Under the pieces are notes generated by a model. That model searched no databases. It had not been told where the DNA came from and was given only the letters and a program-made list of their open reading frames with translations. Both the position numbers and the translations under genes were made by a program. DNA of 64,000 nt from Topomyia yanbarensis (taxonomy: Eukaryota; Arthropoda; Insecta; Diptera; Culicidae): contig NC_080672.1 in NCBI RefSeq assembly GCF_030247195.1, positions 371,326,166-371,390,165 on the forward strand. The letters are read 5' to 3'. Of this stretch, positions 11,135 through 22,639 are shown piece after piece. The stretch's first letter is position 1, and every line of letters begins with the position of its first letter.

Positions 11135-12731
11135 TCGACAAATTCGAAACGAAAATTCTATAACTAATTTAGTTATAGGTTTTGTGTTCTTCACGTAAAA
11201 AATACGTTTCAACAACCAGAAAAGTGTTAATTTTTTCACTTGATTATACAGTCAAAGCTGAGAGCTCAACACCTGTTGAACTTACCCGCATCGACAGCAA
11301 AAGCAAAAAAGCCGCCGATTATATCCACCAATCGACCTACTAAATCGAAAAGCCACAAACGCGTTCGTGCCAACAACGCGATGATACTGTGAATGGGTGC
11401 TGGAGTTGGCGGAAAACCCCCCTCTTGCGTACAGACATCAAAACGCGTAGGCACAGACACATAAAAACCGGCACTTATTGTATGCTGGCGACAGGCAGAG
11501 TGTGTATGAATAAGTCCTTTAACATCCTTCTTCTTAGCACATAATAAAAATCGTACACACTCACTCGGCAGCCAACTCTGGTCCCCCCTTGCCGAGCACT
11601 TGCCACAGTTGAACAAAGCCCAAGAGGCGGAAAAGCTGTACCACTTTTCCCTCGCGCAGAGTGAATCATTGCAAATCACGTTGTTTGTTCGACGGTAGGC
11701 TGCTCCAGTGACGGTAAAATTATGTGGCAAACAGTTTGCTTGTTTGAGTTTGATAAACTCAGTATTTTTCCCCTATGATACACACTCAAATTGGTCAGAT
11801 TTTTTAGTATCATTTCAACGGATAAAATTCTAAACTTTATTTAGAAATAATTGAAGCAAATTATTTTGCATAACTTTTCTATAAAAAACATCTTACCAAC
11901 GCTTGTTCGGGAAAAGGGGAATCAACTCGACAGTGGCCTATCGAATGGCAACGCATGAATCTGACAGTGATGATGTTGTTTACAACGATGATGCTACCTC
12001 ACAAGCCTTCCCTTTCAAAGTGAGGAACGTGCCTCACACACGAAAAAAAACGATGAATTGTTCAACGCTTTTTTTCACCCCCGGAATCCAGCGCGTGGTG
12101 TTCGCCCTTAGCATATGTAATCATCCCCACCGCAGAATTTTTTTTTAGCTCGAGTTGAGTTGAGGATGGCTGGCTGGTTTCCGGAATTCTAACCCCCGTC
12201 CCACCCGCTCTCGCAAAGGGAACAAAGTACGTACAGGCATATAATGCCAAAGTGGAAAAGGAATAAATCATGGTCTTTATTACGATGATTGCCTGTTATT
12301 ATGGGCTTTTTGCGGGGTGCGCTCTCTCAGTGGATGGGTAACTGATATTTGGCCGAAAAATTGACAGATTTTGGTAGCTTTTCCAACCCAGCCTAGCCGG
12401 CTTTCGATGCGGTTGATGGTTTATTATCTCATGGATGATGGCGCAGTGAGTCCCGTCAGAATCCCTTCGATGGGTAGATTGATCGGTGAAAGCTGTCAAC
12501 AGGTATTAATTTTCCGGTGTGTTTTTGAGTGGATAATTTAAAAAAAAGAAAAGTGTAGTTATATGGGCAGCTTAAAACATAATGTTCTCCTGTTTCAACA
12601 TGTCACGTTTTAGCATTAGAATCATGCAGTATGCCATGATATTCGTAGAATATGGCCTCATTATATAAATTTTCTAGTCATGAATACACACACGAATTAA
12701 ATTAGTTATTGCAGGGGCATTTCGAGTTCCT
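11135..12731. other. gene-free, partly base-balanced unique-looking stretch
   Basis: The block 11260-12500 is not visibly repetitive and is less AT-rich than its surroundings, so it may be low-copy host DNA. A 154-codon minus-strand frame (11266-11730) has scattered cysteines and a hydrophobic C-terminal part, but no recognisable domain and no splice context I can defend. I do not call it a gene. Confidence 0.4.
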
Positions 12732-12811
12732 CTCATCAGAATACAGGACTAAGCTAGCACAGGATTGACGCTAACTCCAAAAAACAAAAACACAATTCGT
12801 GTTACTGAGCA
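12732..12811. repeat. partial copy (one end) of the 10768-11134 MITE
   Basis: CTCATCAGAATACAGGACTA, AGCTAGCACAGGATTGACGC and CTCCAAAAAAC, then ACACAATTCGTGTTACTGAG, correspond to the right end of the 10768-11134 element in inverse orientation. The word CCGACACTAACTTAGTGA is deleted here. It is a solo end with no partner arm nearby. Confidence 0.7.
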
Positions 12812-15399
12812 GTGGAGTGGAGAAAAAATAGTTTAGTTTGACCGAAATGAAAAAGACTCAAAGTCAATATATGCTTCATCCACATCGTGGATACACATCA
12901 GAGACAATTGATTTTAGATGCAGCAGGATTCGTCCTTCTGTTATTGTTGCCTTGTAGACCGAAAACTTTTTTGACATTAAAAATGTCTTAGCCGCGCCGG
13001 GCACCCGGGCTAAAATTGCTGACGGGCCCTAACATATATGACTACTCATTTGGATATCCATTAGGCAAATTGTATTTTTTAAATCAAACCATTTTTATAT
13101 GATTAATTTGGCACGCCTTAATGCGTCGGCTCAACAGAGCCATGTGTTTTTATTCATTTAATAGATAAAAAAGGCTGACTAACAAATAAAAAAAATAAAT
13201 AAACAAATATTAGTGGTTGTCCATCAGAACCACTTGCGCGTGATTTGCCATCACAATTGGAGCCCTTTTTCGTGGCGGGAGCTGTCATACACGTCATTAT
13301 CGTCATCATTTATGCAGCCTTGATGAGCGTTGATGTTGCCATCGTTAATATTGACTTGATTCTTTGCATGTTGCTTCCTGTTGATTTTAAGGTACTGGAA
13401 GCAGCTAATACAGATGTCGATATGACCTGAACGGATTTTCCTTAGTGGTTTCTGAACATGGTTTCCGTGTTGTGCCGTCTGGTCACAGCGCTGTTACGTA
13501 ATAAATAGTCCTTTAAATATGCAGAGTTGTCTGTTTAGTTGTACTGCATTGTGTCTCATTTTCCAGGGAAGGAAGGAATGGGCCCAATCGCATTATTACA
13601 ACAAATACACCATTGAGGACGTCTGAGAAGTAATTTCTCTATGTATCCATTATAACTTCTCAGAATTACGACATTACCTTCTCAATGGCAACATTTATGC
13701 GATGCTAGAGAATGTAGCCGTACCTCGATTTTTTCATGGTCCATATTCAGGGCATTTCGATTCAAGAGCTATCACATTCAACAAATGACTTAGGTTGATA
13801 TTTAAAATGATTCTTTTTGGCTGAATCATTTTATTGAAATGTTCAGTACTGTATTGTCTACATGGTGAAATTGAATATACGTACATTTTCATTATCAAAA
13901 ATTGCTCCACACCATGAATACTCGAGCTAATACGACCAGAACTAAAGACAACGACCCCCTAGGGGTATATCACTCTATGAATCTATAACAAATTTGAATC
14001 AAACTAGAAAAAAGTGCATTTTATTTCCATTTTCGCATCAACTCAACTGTACTCCCTCGCAAAAAAGTCTACTTAACAAACGTCCTACGCAATATACATC
14101 AAGGATTTCTATTTTGATGGAAAAAATGCATTTAATTGCGCTGATTTTTTAAAATGCAACACAACACAGAGCACCGTATTTTGTTGTTGCTGATCTTTTA
14201 TCTCGATCGATCCCCACGACGAGAATAAACGATTCTTTGGTTTTTCAGATAATGCACAAAAGATAAATTTTTGTCGTTCGCTTTACGCCGGTTCGGTCCA
14301 AATAGAAAAAATAGTCCAGATTAACTTTACCGAAAACGGTAACTGCCAAGGATTTTTCATATGAATGCTGTTATGATTTTAAGACAGAAGGGACAAATTT
14401 ATTGCAAAAATTTATGTTGAGGTAACACAATAAAACCTGTTATGGTCAGGATTGTAACTTTTCTCGCAGTGCTAGAAGTTATTCAAGTTTTACCTTCCGA
14501 TGCTCATTACTAGCCTCCTGAAATACTTACAATTGTCCAAGTGCATGGAAAAGACGACCAAGACAATCTAAATTTACAGGTTTCAACAGTTTTCAGTATT
14601 ATTTCAAGAAAACGCAGGTATATCAAAATTTTAACTTTCACCGTGGAATAGAATCAGACTAATTAGAATGACTTCAGTTCTACAGTTAATAAATATGACT
14701 ATTAGTGCTCAAATGAACGGCAATAGCCACGATACGGCAATAGAGTTATTAACTTTCCGTGTTTCTGTTAGCAAATCTTCCCAAATCCAAAGTTGTGGCT
14801 GTTTGAAAACGGTGTAGTTTATAAACAACATGGGCATAGAGGGGTTAACAGTTTCAGTAATTTTTAAGCAATAATATCATATTTTTGCTTCACTCACAAA
14901 TTTGTTTAAAATAAACAATAGGGACTTTGTTGATTTTCGAAAGATTTAGATAACAAACCTTGCTAATTTGATTAAATTGATATTTTGGTTGATGCATCCA
15001 AAAATTGCAATTTAATTAAATCATTTGCTCGATAGAAAATATATCAATTCATTGATATTTTTTGTGTGAAACAAGCACATGTTATTTGAATAAAAGTAAT
15101 CTATTTACTGATTAAACCAAATCCTTTAATTCGAATCAAACACTCAATTTATATTATTCTAAATATATATTTCTAAATATATTTTGTAACTATATATTTT
15201 TGAGCATTCAATCTAGTAGTATTGTGCTCAACGCAAAACATCGTTTTAGAGGATATGATCATAACTTTTATTTTAACTAAAGAAACATATCAAGAACTAA
15301 GCAGTATTCACAAAATTAGTTCAAGTTTCAAGATTTCAATTCGCCTAAATATTATTAGGATCTTAATTTTTTTCAATCTCTACCCACATCTTTTATTTT
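12812..15399. other. gene-free AT-rich stretch
   Basis: No recognisable coding frame. A GC-rich 40-bp patch at 12990-13030 (GCCGGGCACCCGGGC, GACGGGCCCT) resembles the ends of the hAT-like element at 58223-62088 and is probably a remnant end. 14800-15400 is very AT-rich. Confidence 0.4.
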
Positions 15400-15482
15400 C
15401 AGTCAAAATGCGGGCCCCCAAAATTGACCCGGGCCCCGAAGCAGTTCCCCCCCCCCCCTGACCCCCCTTCTCGTCGGGCCTG
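15400..15482 (-). mobile_element. remnant end of hAT-like element
   Basis: On the minus strand the sequence starts CAGGCCCGACGAGAAGGGGG and continues with a G-run, GGGGCCCGGGTC and GGGGGCCCGC. The full element at 58223-62088 starts CAGGGCCGCCGAGAGGGG and also carries CCCCCCGGGCCCGG and GGGGGCCCGG. Order and spacing match, so this is a related end. No opposite end or target duplication was found within reach, so it is a relic. Confidence 0.55.
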
Positions 15483-15840
15483 ACTACACAGACTGGGGCT
15501 AGAAGTAATTCTCGAAAATATCTCCTGTGCAACGAAACTATGTAGAGTACCGGTTGTCACGGTGAAGATAGATACGTCTACCTTTATCAGGACACATGAA
15601 CTCGGGTGATTCGTAGTTATTCTGCCTAAGCTCGACCCTCAGTAACAGAAGGCAAAGATTAAGCCCGTACGATATTAAGCCTGTTCTAATGACTCTGCCA
15701 TTTCTAGTTTTCCGATCTGTTTACTTCACATCCTTGCTCTCACTTGAGTACTATGGCTCTAAGTTTCATAACTTTCCCTACCCAGTAATCTCTAGCTAAT
15801 TGAGTGACGTAAAAAAATAAAAAAAAATACGTAAGGTTAG
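15483..15840 (+). mobile_element. LOA-type LINE 3' end with A-rich tail
   Basis: This plus-strand copy matches, in inverse orientation, the 3' end at 24066-24260: GATTCGTAGTTATTCTGCCT, AAGCTCGACCCTCAGTAACA, AATGACTCTGCCA and CATCCTTGCTCTCACTTGAG are shared with few changes. It ends in an A-rich tail (GTAAAAAAATAAAAAAAAA, about 15808-15828), as expected for target-primed reverse transcription. It is strongly 5'-truncated and holds no usable coding sequence. Confidence 0.65.
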
Positions 15841-16223
15841 CACGCTTATAACTCTGTTACTGTTACTGTTACTAAATGGATTTTAATTATTTATGTATTA
15901 GCCGACTCAAAAACGCCTAACTTAAATATTGGTAATAATTTTATATAAGTGCACTTAAAATCGGCAAAATTGAAAAGAACGCGAAAAGAGGAAACTGACC
16001 ATTCAGGAAGCAGTTTTTTTCAGACAGAGCCGTCAATAGGAAACACCCAAATGGCTCAATCAAAAACGAAAGGTTATAAATAGACGTTTTATTCATTCGT
16101 TGGTCGCATACCAAACGATCAACATCATGACTATAACGTCCGGACGGTACAACAATCGGTAGATCTTCGGCAGTGGTGACATTTGCCAGCATGCAACCAA
16201 ACCATGTATGAAGCATTCGGATG
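15841..16223. other. gene-free stretch
   Basis: A 91-codon minus-strand frame (15941-16216) ends in hydrophobic residues but has no motif I recognise. It abuts the small repeat at 16224. Not called. Confidence 0.35.
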
Positions 16224-16322
16224 TCATCCTAGTAACAATTGAAGTTTTATGGGAGTTTTATAGCCGCTCATAAAACTTAAATTGCACTTAAAGCGTGCTA
16301 TAAAACTTAAATTATTACTTGG
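16224..16322. repeat. short TAGTAACAATTTAAGTTTTAT MITE, copy 1
   Basis: The left end CCTAGTAACAATTGAAGTTT and the right end AAACTTAAATTATTACTTGG are inverted repeats. TATAGCCGCTCATAAAACTT and GCGTGCTATAAAACTTAAAT lie between them. The same words occur in inverse orientation at 33023-33102. About 100 bp and non-coding. Confidence 0.65.
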
Positions 16323-16439
16323 GCAGTACCACTTGCACACGTGGTCCAGAATGTAAATTTAGCAGAAATCTTACATTAAATTTTTGCTAAAAAAAATATC
16401 TTATCCTTACAATATGTTTAGCAAAGTTGTGCTTTGAAA

Positions 16440-16660
16440 GGCCCTTCTTTCCATTTAAACAGAAGCTAGAGTGGGTCTAATTTTGGCAAGATTTGAAATT
16501 GAACATTTTAACGGTTCAAGCTAGAGCTTGCCTGTCTTCGATGAAGTTGTAGAACGACACATTTTAGAAAAAAATGCTGAAGACATGCACGCTCTATCTT
16601 TCATACTTTCCATTGCACGACAAATCTAAATATAAGCTATAGGGTGTTCTTTAAACAACT
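16440..16660. repeat. dispersed repeat, inverted partner of 19650-19800
   Basis: The segment containing TGCTGAAGACATGCACGCTC and TATCTTTCATACTTTCCATT is the reverse complement, with scattered changes, of 19680-19750 (AAAAGTATGACAGATAGAGC, ATGTCTTCAGCAAA). The two copies face each other across 3 kb of other repeats. Confidence 0.6.
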
Positions 16661-16960
16661 ATTTTATTTATATAACTATTGTAAATTTTATATAACACTA
16701 AGTACGTTTTGGACAATTTGAAGATTATTTTAGGGCGCATTTTATACACTAAATACTAAACTTTCTTCGTTTCAAAGTAACTTTTAAAAAAAACTTTTAC
16801 ATAAAAAACAAAACATTTCCAAATAGCATTATCCTCGATTCGATTAGAACACTTTATAATATATATCCTTTACCGTCATAAGAAATATCATGCTTTTTAC
16901 TGTAGACATAAATGGACATAAAGTAGCAAATACAATATTTTTGTATACCTTGCGTAACTT

Positions 16961-17045
16961 TTTACGAACTAAATTCGAAATAACGAACTCTTTTTTACGA
17001 ACCGTAAAGTTCGTAAAAAATTTTTGAGTTCGCGCAGTACAGAAT
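16961..17045. repeat. ACGAAC-rich repeat, copy 1
   Basis: TTTTTACGAACTAAATTCGA, AATAACGAACTC and TTACGAACCGTAAAGTTCGT match 18660-18735 (TTTTTACGTGCTAAATCCCA, AATAACGAACAC, ATTACGAACTAATTC) in the same orientation. It resembles the ends of pogo/Tigger-type elements of insects, but I see no transposase and no paired inverted end. Confidence 0.45.
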
Positions 17046-17088
17046 GAAGTTTTATACAGTTTAACATATTCTTAGCTAACTGTTAGTT

Positions 17089-17318
17089 GGGTATTTTCGG
17101 AATGGGGTTGACGAGTGCATGACGGATAGCGATTTTTGAGCCATTTTGTAAACCAAGATCGCGACTTCCGGTTTAGATAAATTCTCTATAACCTCAGTAA
17201 TATGGGTATTTTTGGAACGGGGTTGACGAGTGTATAACATAAATCGATGTTTTGAGCAATTTTGGAATCCAAGATGGCGACTTCTCTATAACCTTAATCA
17301 TATGAATATTTTCAGAAT
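17089..17318. repeat. tandem duplication, ~115-bp unit
   Basis: GGGTATTTTCGGAATGGGGT and GACGAGTG (17089) recur as GGGTATTTTTGGAACGGGGT and GACGAGTG (17204), followed in both by CGATTTTTGAGC-like and CCAAGAT(C/G)GCGACTTC. The second unit lacks about 15 bp, and a third start (GAATATTTTCAGAATGGG) appears at 17304. It lies immediately left of the long hairpin. Confidence 0.7.
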
Positions 17319-17366
17319 GGGATCTTGGATTGGGCATTAGAGTGACAGGAAAAAAATTACCCCTAT

Positions 17367-18472
17367 TGGCCCACCCCTGATTCGACTCCTAATCCCACCA
17401 GGAGTACTTGCACCAAATTTGAAACAAATCGGACAAGTCTAGGTACCGGACCAACGTGCCTGAAGTTTGTATGGGATTTTTCGACAATTTGCATGGAGAA
17501 AACCCACTAACTCGCTTTTTTGCCGCTAGGTGGCACTGTATGTATCGTATTATCATTGTAAATGAAAATAAGAAAGATAATTTAATTGTCTACAACTTTG
17601 CCGAAGACTGCTAGTGAATTTGGCTTTGTTAAAAGAAGTTATTAAACTTTTAGTGAAGTGTTGTCTGAGTCAGTTTTGCATGGGGCCTAGCAGTGCATGG
17701 TTGTGTAGCAGTATTCGATTCGCGCGAACTGAACATTTTTGTGAAATAATCGTAAGATTTAGCTCTATGGTATGTTCAGAAGAATTGTAGTAAATAATAC
17801 GAGCCATATTCTGGTTAGAAAATTTTAGTTCCACATTTTACCATATAGAGGACGCCAATACTAACTTTTAAACGAAAAGAGATAGAAATTAGGTGTCTTC
17901 TACAAAGTTGTAGAACAGGCATTTTGCAATAATTCTTCCGAACAGCTTGATATTCTATCTCTCTTCTATGAAAAGTTAGTGTTGGCGCCCTCTATGCGGT
18001 CACAGTTGGAACTAAAATTTTCCAACCAAAACATAACTCGTATTTTGTAGTATAATTATTCTGAACATGCTATTCAGCTAAACCTATCGATTATTTCACA
18101 AAAATGCATAGTTCGTGTGAATCGAGTACTGATACACAACCATGCACTGCTAGGCCCCATGCAAAACTGACTCAGACATCACTTCACTAAAAGTTTAATA
18201 ACTTCTTTTAACAAAGCCAAATTCACTAGCAGTCTTCGACAAAGTTGTAGACAATTAAATTATCTTTCTTATTGTCACTTACAGTGATAATACGATACAT
18301 ACAGTGCCACCTAGCGGCGAAAATGCGAGATAGTGAGTTTTCTCCATGTAAATTGCCGAAAAATCCCATACAAACTTCAGGCACGTTGGTCCGGTAGCTA
18401 GACTTGTCCGATTTGCTTCAAATTTGGTGCAAGTACTCCTGGTGGGACTAGGAATCGAATCAGGGGTGGGCC
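17367..18472. repeat. 1.1-kb inverted repeat (long hairpin), 521/520-nt arms
   Basis: The left arm 17367-17887 (TTGGCCCACCCCTGATTCGA to GAGATAGAA) pairs with the right arm 17953-18472 (TTCTATCTCTCTTC to AATCAGGGGTGGGCCGA) along its whole length with scattered mismatches and almost no net gap. The loop is 65 nt. Matching landmarks in the arms include TTGCATGGGGCCTAGCAGTG, CCGCTAGGTGGCACTGTATG and CAGGCACGTTGGTCCGGTA. There is no coding capacity. A transcript from either strand would fold into a roughly 520-bp stem, a plausible siRNA precursor. It may equally be a foldback transposon. Confidence 0.92.
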
Positions 18473-20640
18473 GATAGAGTTTTCAAAAATTCATTTTTTT
18501 TTCTGGGCAGTCTATTGGGCATCTTGGATTTCCAAAAGGTTCAAATTGTCCATTTTCATCATCTACTTTATCTGTCATCTCTCAAGCCTGTTCCATTTTG
18601 TTAGGATTATCGATAATATTGCTCAACCAACGAATATTAGTTAAAATGCGAAGCAAATTTTTTTACGTGCTAAATCCCAAATAACGAACACTTTTATTAC
18701 GAACTAATTCAATTTACGAACCCCCAGTTTGGATCGCAAATGGAGGTTCCAGTGTATATAACTTTCTAACGAAAGAAGCTAGACATTAGTATGTTGAGAC
18801 AAACTGTTCTCCTTCAAAATATCGGAAAGAATTTCTAAAGTCAACTTAATGAAAAATCTAAAGTGCAAAAATTATAAAAGCATTTTTTAGAAAAACCCTA
18901 ACTTTCTCGGTAAATTTGTTGTTAAATAAAATGTACAAAGCATAGAGTTCTAGTGTCTTCGACAAAGTTTTTTAAAATTCAAATTTACCTAATTTCTGGA
19001 AGACTGCGAAACGTTACCATTAAAAAGTTAATTATCTGAATTTTATAAATTTAGAACAACCCTACCCACTATTTAAAATAATAGAAAAGTCTTGTAAAGT
19101 GTAGAATTTTATCATGAAAATGAAATTATATCTTTTATATTGTCCCCCGTAAAAGTGATTCAAATTTACTACCAAAGGTCATTCCATGAAAACCCAAAAT
19201 TTTAATATAATTTTTACTGTTTTGATTTTTTTCTGTCATATTCTTTAGATATTTTTCAGCATTTTGAAGCCGAACATTTTCTTCTAATTCACCAAAACTC
19301 TAGCTTCTATTATTCAAAAGACATAAATTTATATTATCAAAAATTGATTTTGAAATCAATTTTGTGGAATTTTTTAAAAATATCCTGTTTGCAATTTTGT
19401 GCTTTTTTATACCTCAAAACCTTATATGTAGTTAAAATGAATTTTATTTGGTGATTTTGGTAGTCCAAAGAACCCTATTTCATACAAAAAAGCGCTCATA
19501 ACTTTTCAATAATAACAGTTTAATATGTGATGCCATAAAACAAATTATTCGCCTTAAAATAATTTTAAAGTTGTCCGAAAACTACTTCCGTTTTTAATCA
19601 ATACCGCATAAGTTATTTGAATAAAACAGTTTTTCTGAGAAACATTAAGAAACACTCTAACCTTGAATTTTGAAATTATAGTGCAATGAAAAGTATGACA
19701 GATAGAGCTTACATGTCTTCAGCAAACTTTTGTAAAATTTATCATTCTATAACTTCACTGAAGGCTTTATCTAAAATGATTAAAAAGTAATTTTTTTAAC
19801 TTGGTAAAATTAGAACCACCTTAACTGTTGTTCGAACAAAATGAAGGGGCTCACAAACTACGAAAACTTTTCCAAAAACACAATAAGGCTAAGTGGTTCA
19901 GTTTAAGTAAAATCTCAAAATTCCTGCTAAATTTGTATTCTGGACCACTGTGCACCGTCTGCAAATTCCATCGTGCGATCTTCACCATGACCCGAAACCT
20001 TGCATACCCGAACTAGTATAGAAATGCAACAGGTTCGAGTTGCGTATAGACGATCTGCAATGTGGATGAGTAGTTTGGGCTTTGATTGAGTTCACCAAAG
20101 CAGGGTGTAACGTGTGTGCACTGTTTGTTAGCCTGCGTCGAGTTATTTTTATGCTTGTGTGTGCGTTGGGTTAGAATTCCCGTGCCAAAATGCCTCGGAT
20201 AATTATAGGTAGGTAGAGTAAAGAGCCTATTGGCACACACGTTGTATAGATCGGATATATGTGATGCGTTTTTTATCGCTATGGTATCTGACAACATACT
20301 TCTGTAGGTATTTCTAAAGCACGGGCGGACTGAACTGGATTTACGCCTACGGGAATGCGGGTGCTAGTTGGAGAATTTCGACACTGAATCTTTCTAGTTT
20401 AAAGACTCGCCATCGCGATCAATTATTTCCCATTTATCTGTCAGTATTATTCCAATCGAGCACGAGACCTGTCAATGGTCCGTCAAGGGTTCGAGAAGGA
20501 TTCGAAGAGATTTTCTTCGGATTGAGTGTAAACGATAGAGATGGAGAGTCTTTATACCAGAGGGGTTCAACGTCTTCAACAAAAAATTTATAGTGAAAAT
20601 TAGTAACAGACCTCAAGACCTATAGGCTGGCCCGCTGTGG
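18473..20640. other. AT-rich repeat debris, no gene
   Basis: Contains a second ACGAAC-rich copy (18660-18755, ending GGATCGCAAATGGAGGTTCC), a GTCTTCGACAAAG motif at about 18956 and the inverted partner of 16440-16660 at 19650-19800. No frame has a recognisable product. Confidence 0.5.
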
Positions 20641-20644
20641 AAGC

Positions 20645-20720
20645 TACGTCCATCGCCGAAAGATTACATCGCGAAGAAGCGGGGAGCCAAATGGCTCGCG
20701 AGCATTGGTACCGGAAAAAA
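20645..20720 (+). mobile_element. short R1-clade 3' UTR fragment
   Basis: CATCGCCGAAAGATTACATC and GGGGAGCCAAATGGCTCGCG, then GGTACCGG, resemble the 3' UTR module GGGACGAAGCTGGTAGTTAA, ATGGCTCGCGGAAACG at 38777-38830 and GAGAGCTAAATGGCTCAC near 34385. It is a short, isolated piece; assignment rests on this module only. Confidence 0.4.
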
Positions 20721-20898
20721 CCCACCGTCGCACACTGTTATAAAACGTTGTCTTCGTGCTCAAAATACTAGCGTCTAAACTGTTAACTTTAAGAGTATAA
20801 TTTGTTCGGTGAAGTTCTTGCCTTTATGATTGCGCTTCTACAGGAATATATTGGTCAGTTATTGATACACGTATAAGTGATACACGAAATTTATTCCT

Positions 20899-21681
20899 TT
20901 AACCAATTAAGATAGTAACTTTGTGTTTTCGGCAAAGTTGTAGAAAATATTACTACAAAAGAAATTGTTGAAGTCATCATATATCTAACTTTAATAGTTT
21001 TCGAGTTATGGAACATGTTATATGGAAGATCCCTTAAAATTAGTTTTTTGATGATAACTTTTTTTAGTAATTGTCCTATGTTCTTGGAATCTTGCACAAA
21101 GTTGTTGCGGTGTTGAACTACCTATTTTTGTGAAACAAAGTAACTTCCTATGTGTTGCATTTAAAAAAGATATTCCAAATTTTGCGATAGTTTTAGAGTA
21201 ACTTCCACCTTAAATAGCCAGTTAAGGAGCAAAAAGGAACAAACAACACCAGTAGATGCTGAAAGTACTAGATTTTTATTTTCATACAGGGGCCGACTTG
21301 TTTGTCGACTCGATTCTCCCCAAATGTTATGTTCAAAACAAAATGCCAGCGTAGGGGTATAAAATGAAACATTTGAGGGCACTGTGACAAGCGGCTCCAT
21401 CTTTTCATGGTGAATTTTTATAGAACACATTCAAATACATCTATATGTGTAGTTCTCTCCTCAAAAAACTGGAAACAACTTTTTGCAAGATTCCAAGAAC
21501 GTAGGAGAATGACTAAAAAAGTTATCACGAAAAAAACTAATTTTAAGGGGTCTTCCATATAACATGTTCCATAACTCGAAATCTATAACAGTTAGATATA
21601 TGGTGTCTTCGTCAATTTCTTTTGTAGTAATATTTTCCACAACTTTGCCTTCGACACAAAGTTCCTATCTTAATAGGTTCC
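20899..21681. repeat. inverted repeat, 209/208-nt arms
   Basis: The left arm 20899-21107 (AACCAATTAAGATAGTAACT to CTTGGAATCTTGC) is the reverse complement, with scattered mismatches, of the right arm 21474-21681 (GCAAGATTCCAAGAAC to AGTTCCTATCTTAATAGGTT). The spacer of 366 bp is non-coding. Both arms contain the TTTCGGCAAAGTTGTAG-type motif found around 16.5-19.7 kb. Frames reading MFHNSK in both arms are similar only because the arms are copies. Confidence 0.88.
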
Positions 21682-22639
21682 AAAAAAAGCCATCTTTTAA
21701 TCTACAAACAAAGTGGTCATTCCCGTCCTTAGTAAACTACGTGTAACAGTCAATGGAACAGCATTTGATTAAAAAATATCATCATATAGATAGAAACTAT
21801 AAACCATATTTCTGCTTTACTGGTCATTATACGAACGACCTCCCCCTCAACAAAAAATAAATACACTATTGACCTTACTTTTTCAACAACGTTATTCGAT
21901 CAATAGATTATTTCTCTCTCACTCACCCATATGCATGTTTGTTGTTGGGTTAATCTATCTAGCAACAGATAAACATCATCCAATATACCGTACCTGTCAA
22001 ATAGAGAGAGAGAGAGAAAAAAACATAGAATCCAGCAGTGTGTTATATGTTGCATACTAAGTCTATTTCGCTTATCGTCATAAATAAAGTAAATAAATGT
22101 GCGGTTCATTGTACAATTTACGAGGTGCCTGATATCGTGATAGTTGCGCAACCGGTGCGGTACGATGAGGCTATGAAAGTTGAAAAATTCACGCCACAAA
22201 ACTGCTTCGATATACATACACAGGTATGTCATGCGGGTTGTCAGGGGCACCACCCGGATAAAGGATTCAGTTGTTATGATTACCTACACCGCCAGAGAAC
22301 CCCGGTGAATAGCGGTAGGGCACGTTATGAGTGTGATAGCAAGAAGGAAAAAAAACAGCGCGAGTGGTAAATGTTTCCACACTACTCGCCACCAAGAGCA
22401 GCTTTCATAAAAGAAGTTAGTGTAAAAGGTTGTGAAGCATGATGCGAAACGACAAAAAAAGCTACCACACTCCATAGAGATAATGATTAGCCCGGATGTG
22501 ACGCGACGGTTCGCTACCAAGGTATTCGGCCACCGGGAAGGTAGTCAACTGGTGACATTACGAAGAACTAATTACATTACAAAATACCCCGAAAACAGGG
22601 CTTTTATTGTAATAATTTAAACATCCCTACACGGAAAAA
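21682..22639. other. gene-free stretch
   Basis: A short (AG)n run lies at about 22003-22018. The 110- and 117-codon frames at 21900-22370 have no recognisable motif and are not called. Confidence 0.4.

Noticed and set aside
11266..11730. 154-codon minus-strand frame in unique-looking DNA
   Set aside because: No domain, no overlap with a plausible splice pattern, and length is within chance for base-balanced DNA. It is mentioned in the stretch annotation only.
12990..15482. Possible complete hAT-like element between the two GC-rich patches
   Set aside because: Both patches face the same way (terminus on the right), no left CAGGG end is found, and no 8-bp duplication pairs them.
20891..21746. 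Two similar MFHNSK... frames on opposite strands suggesting a conserved protein
   Set aside because: They lie in the two arms of one inverted repeat, so the similarity reflects duplication of DNA and not selection on protein.
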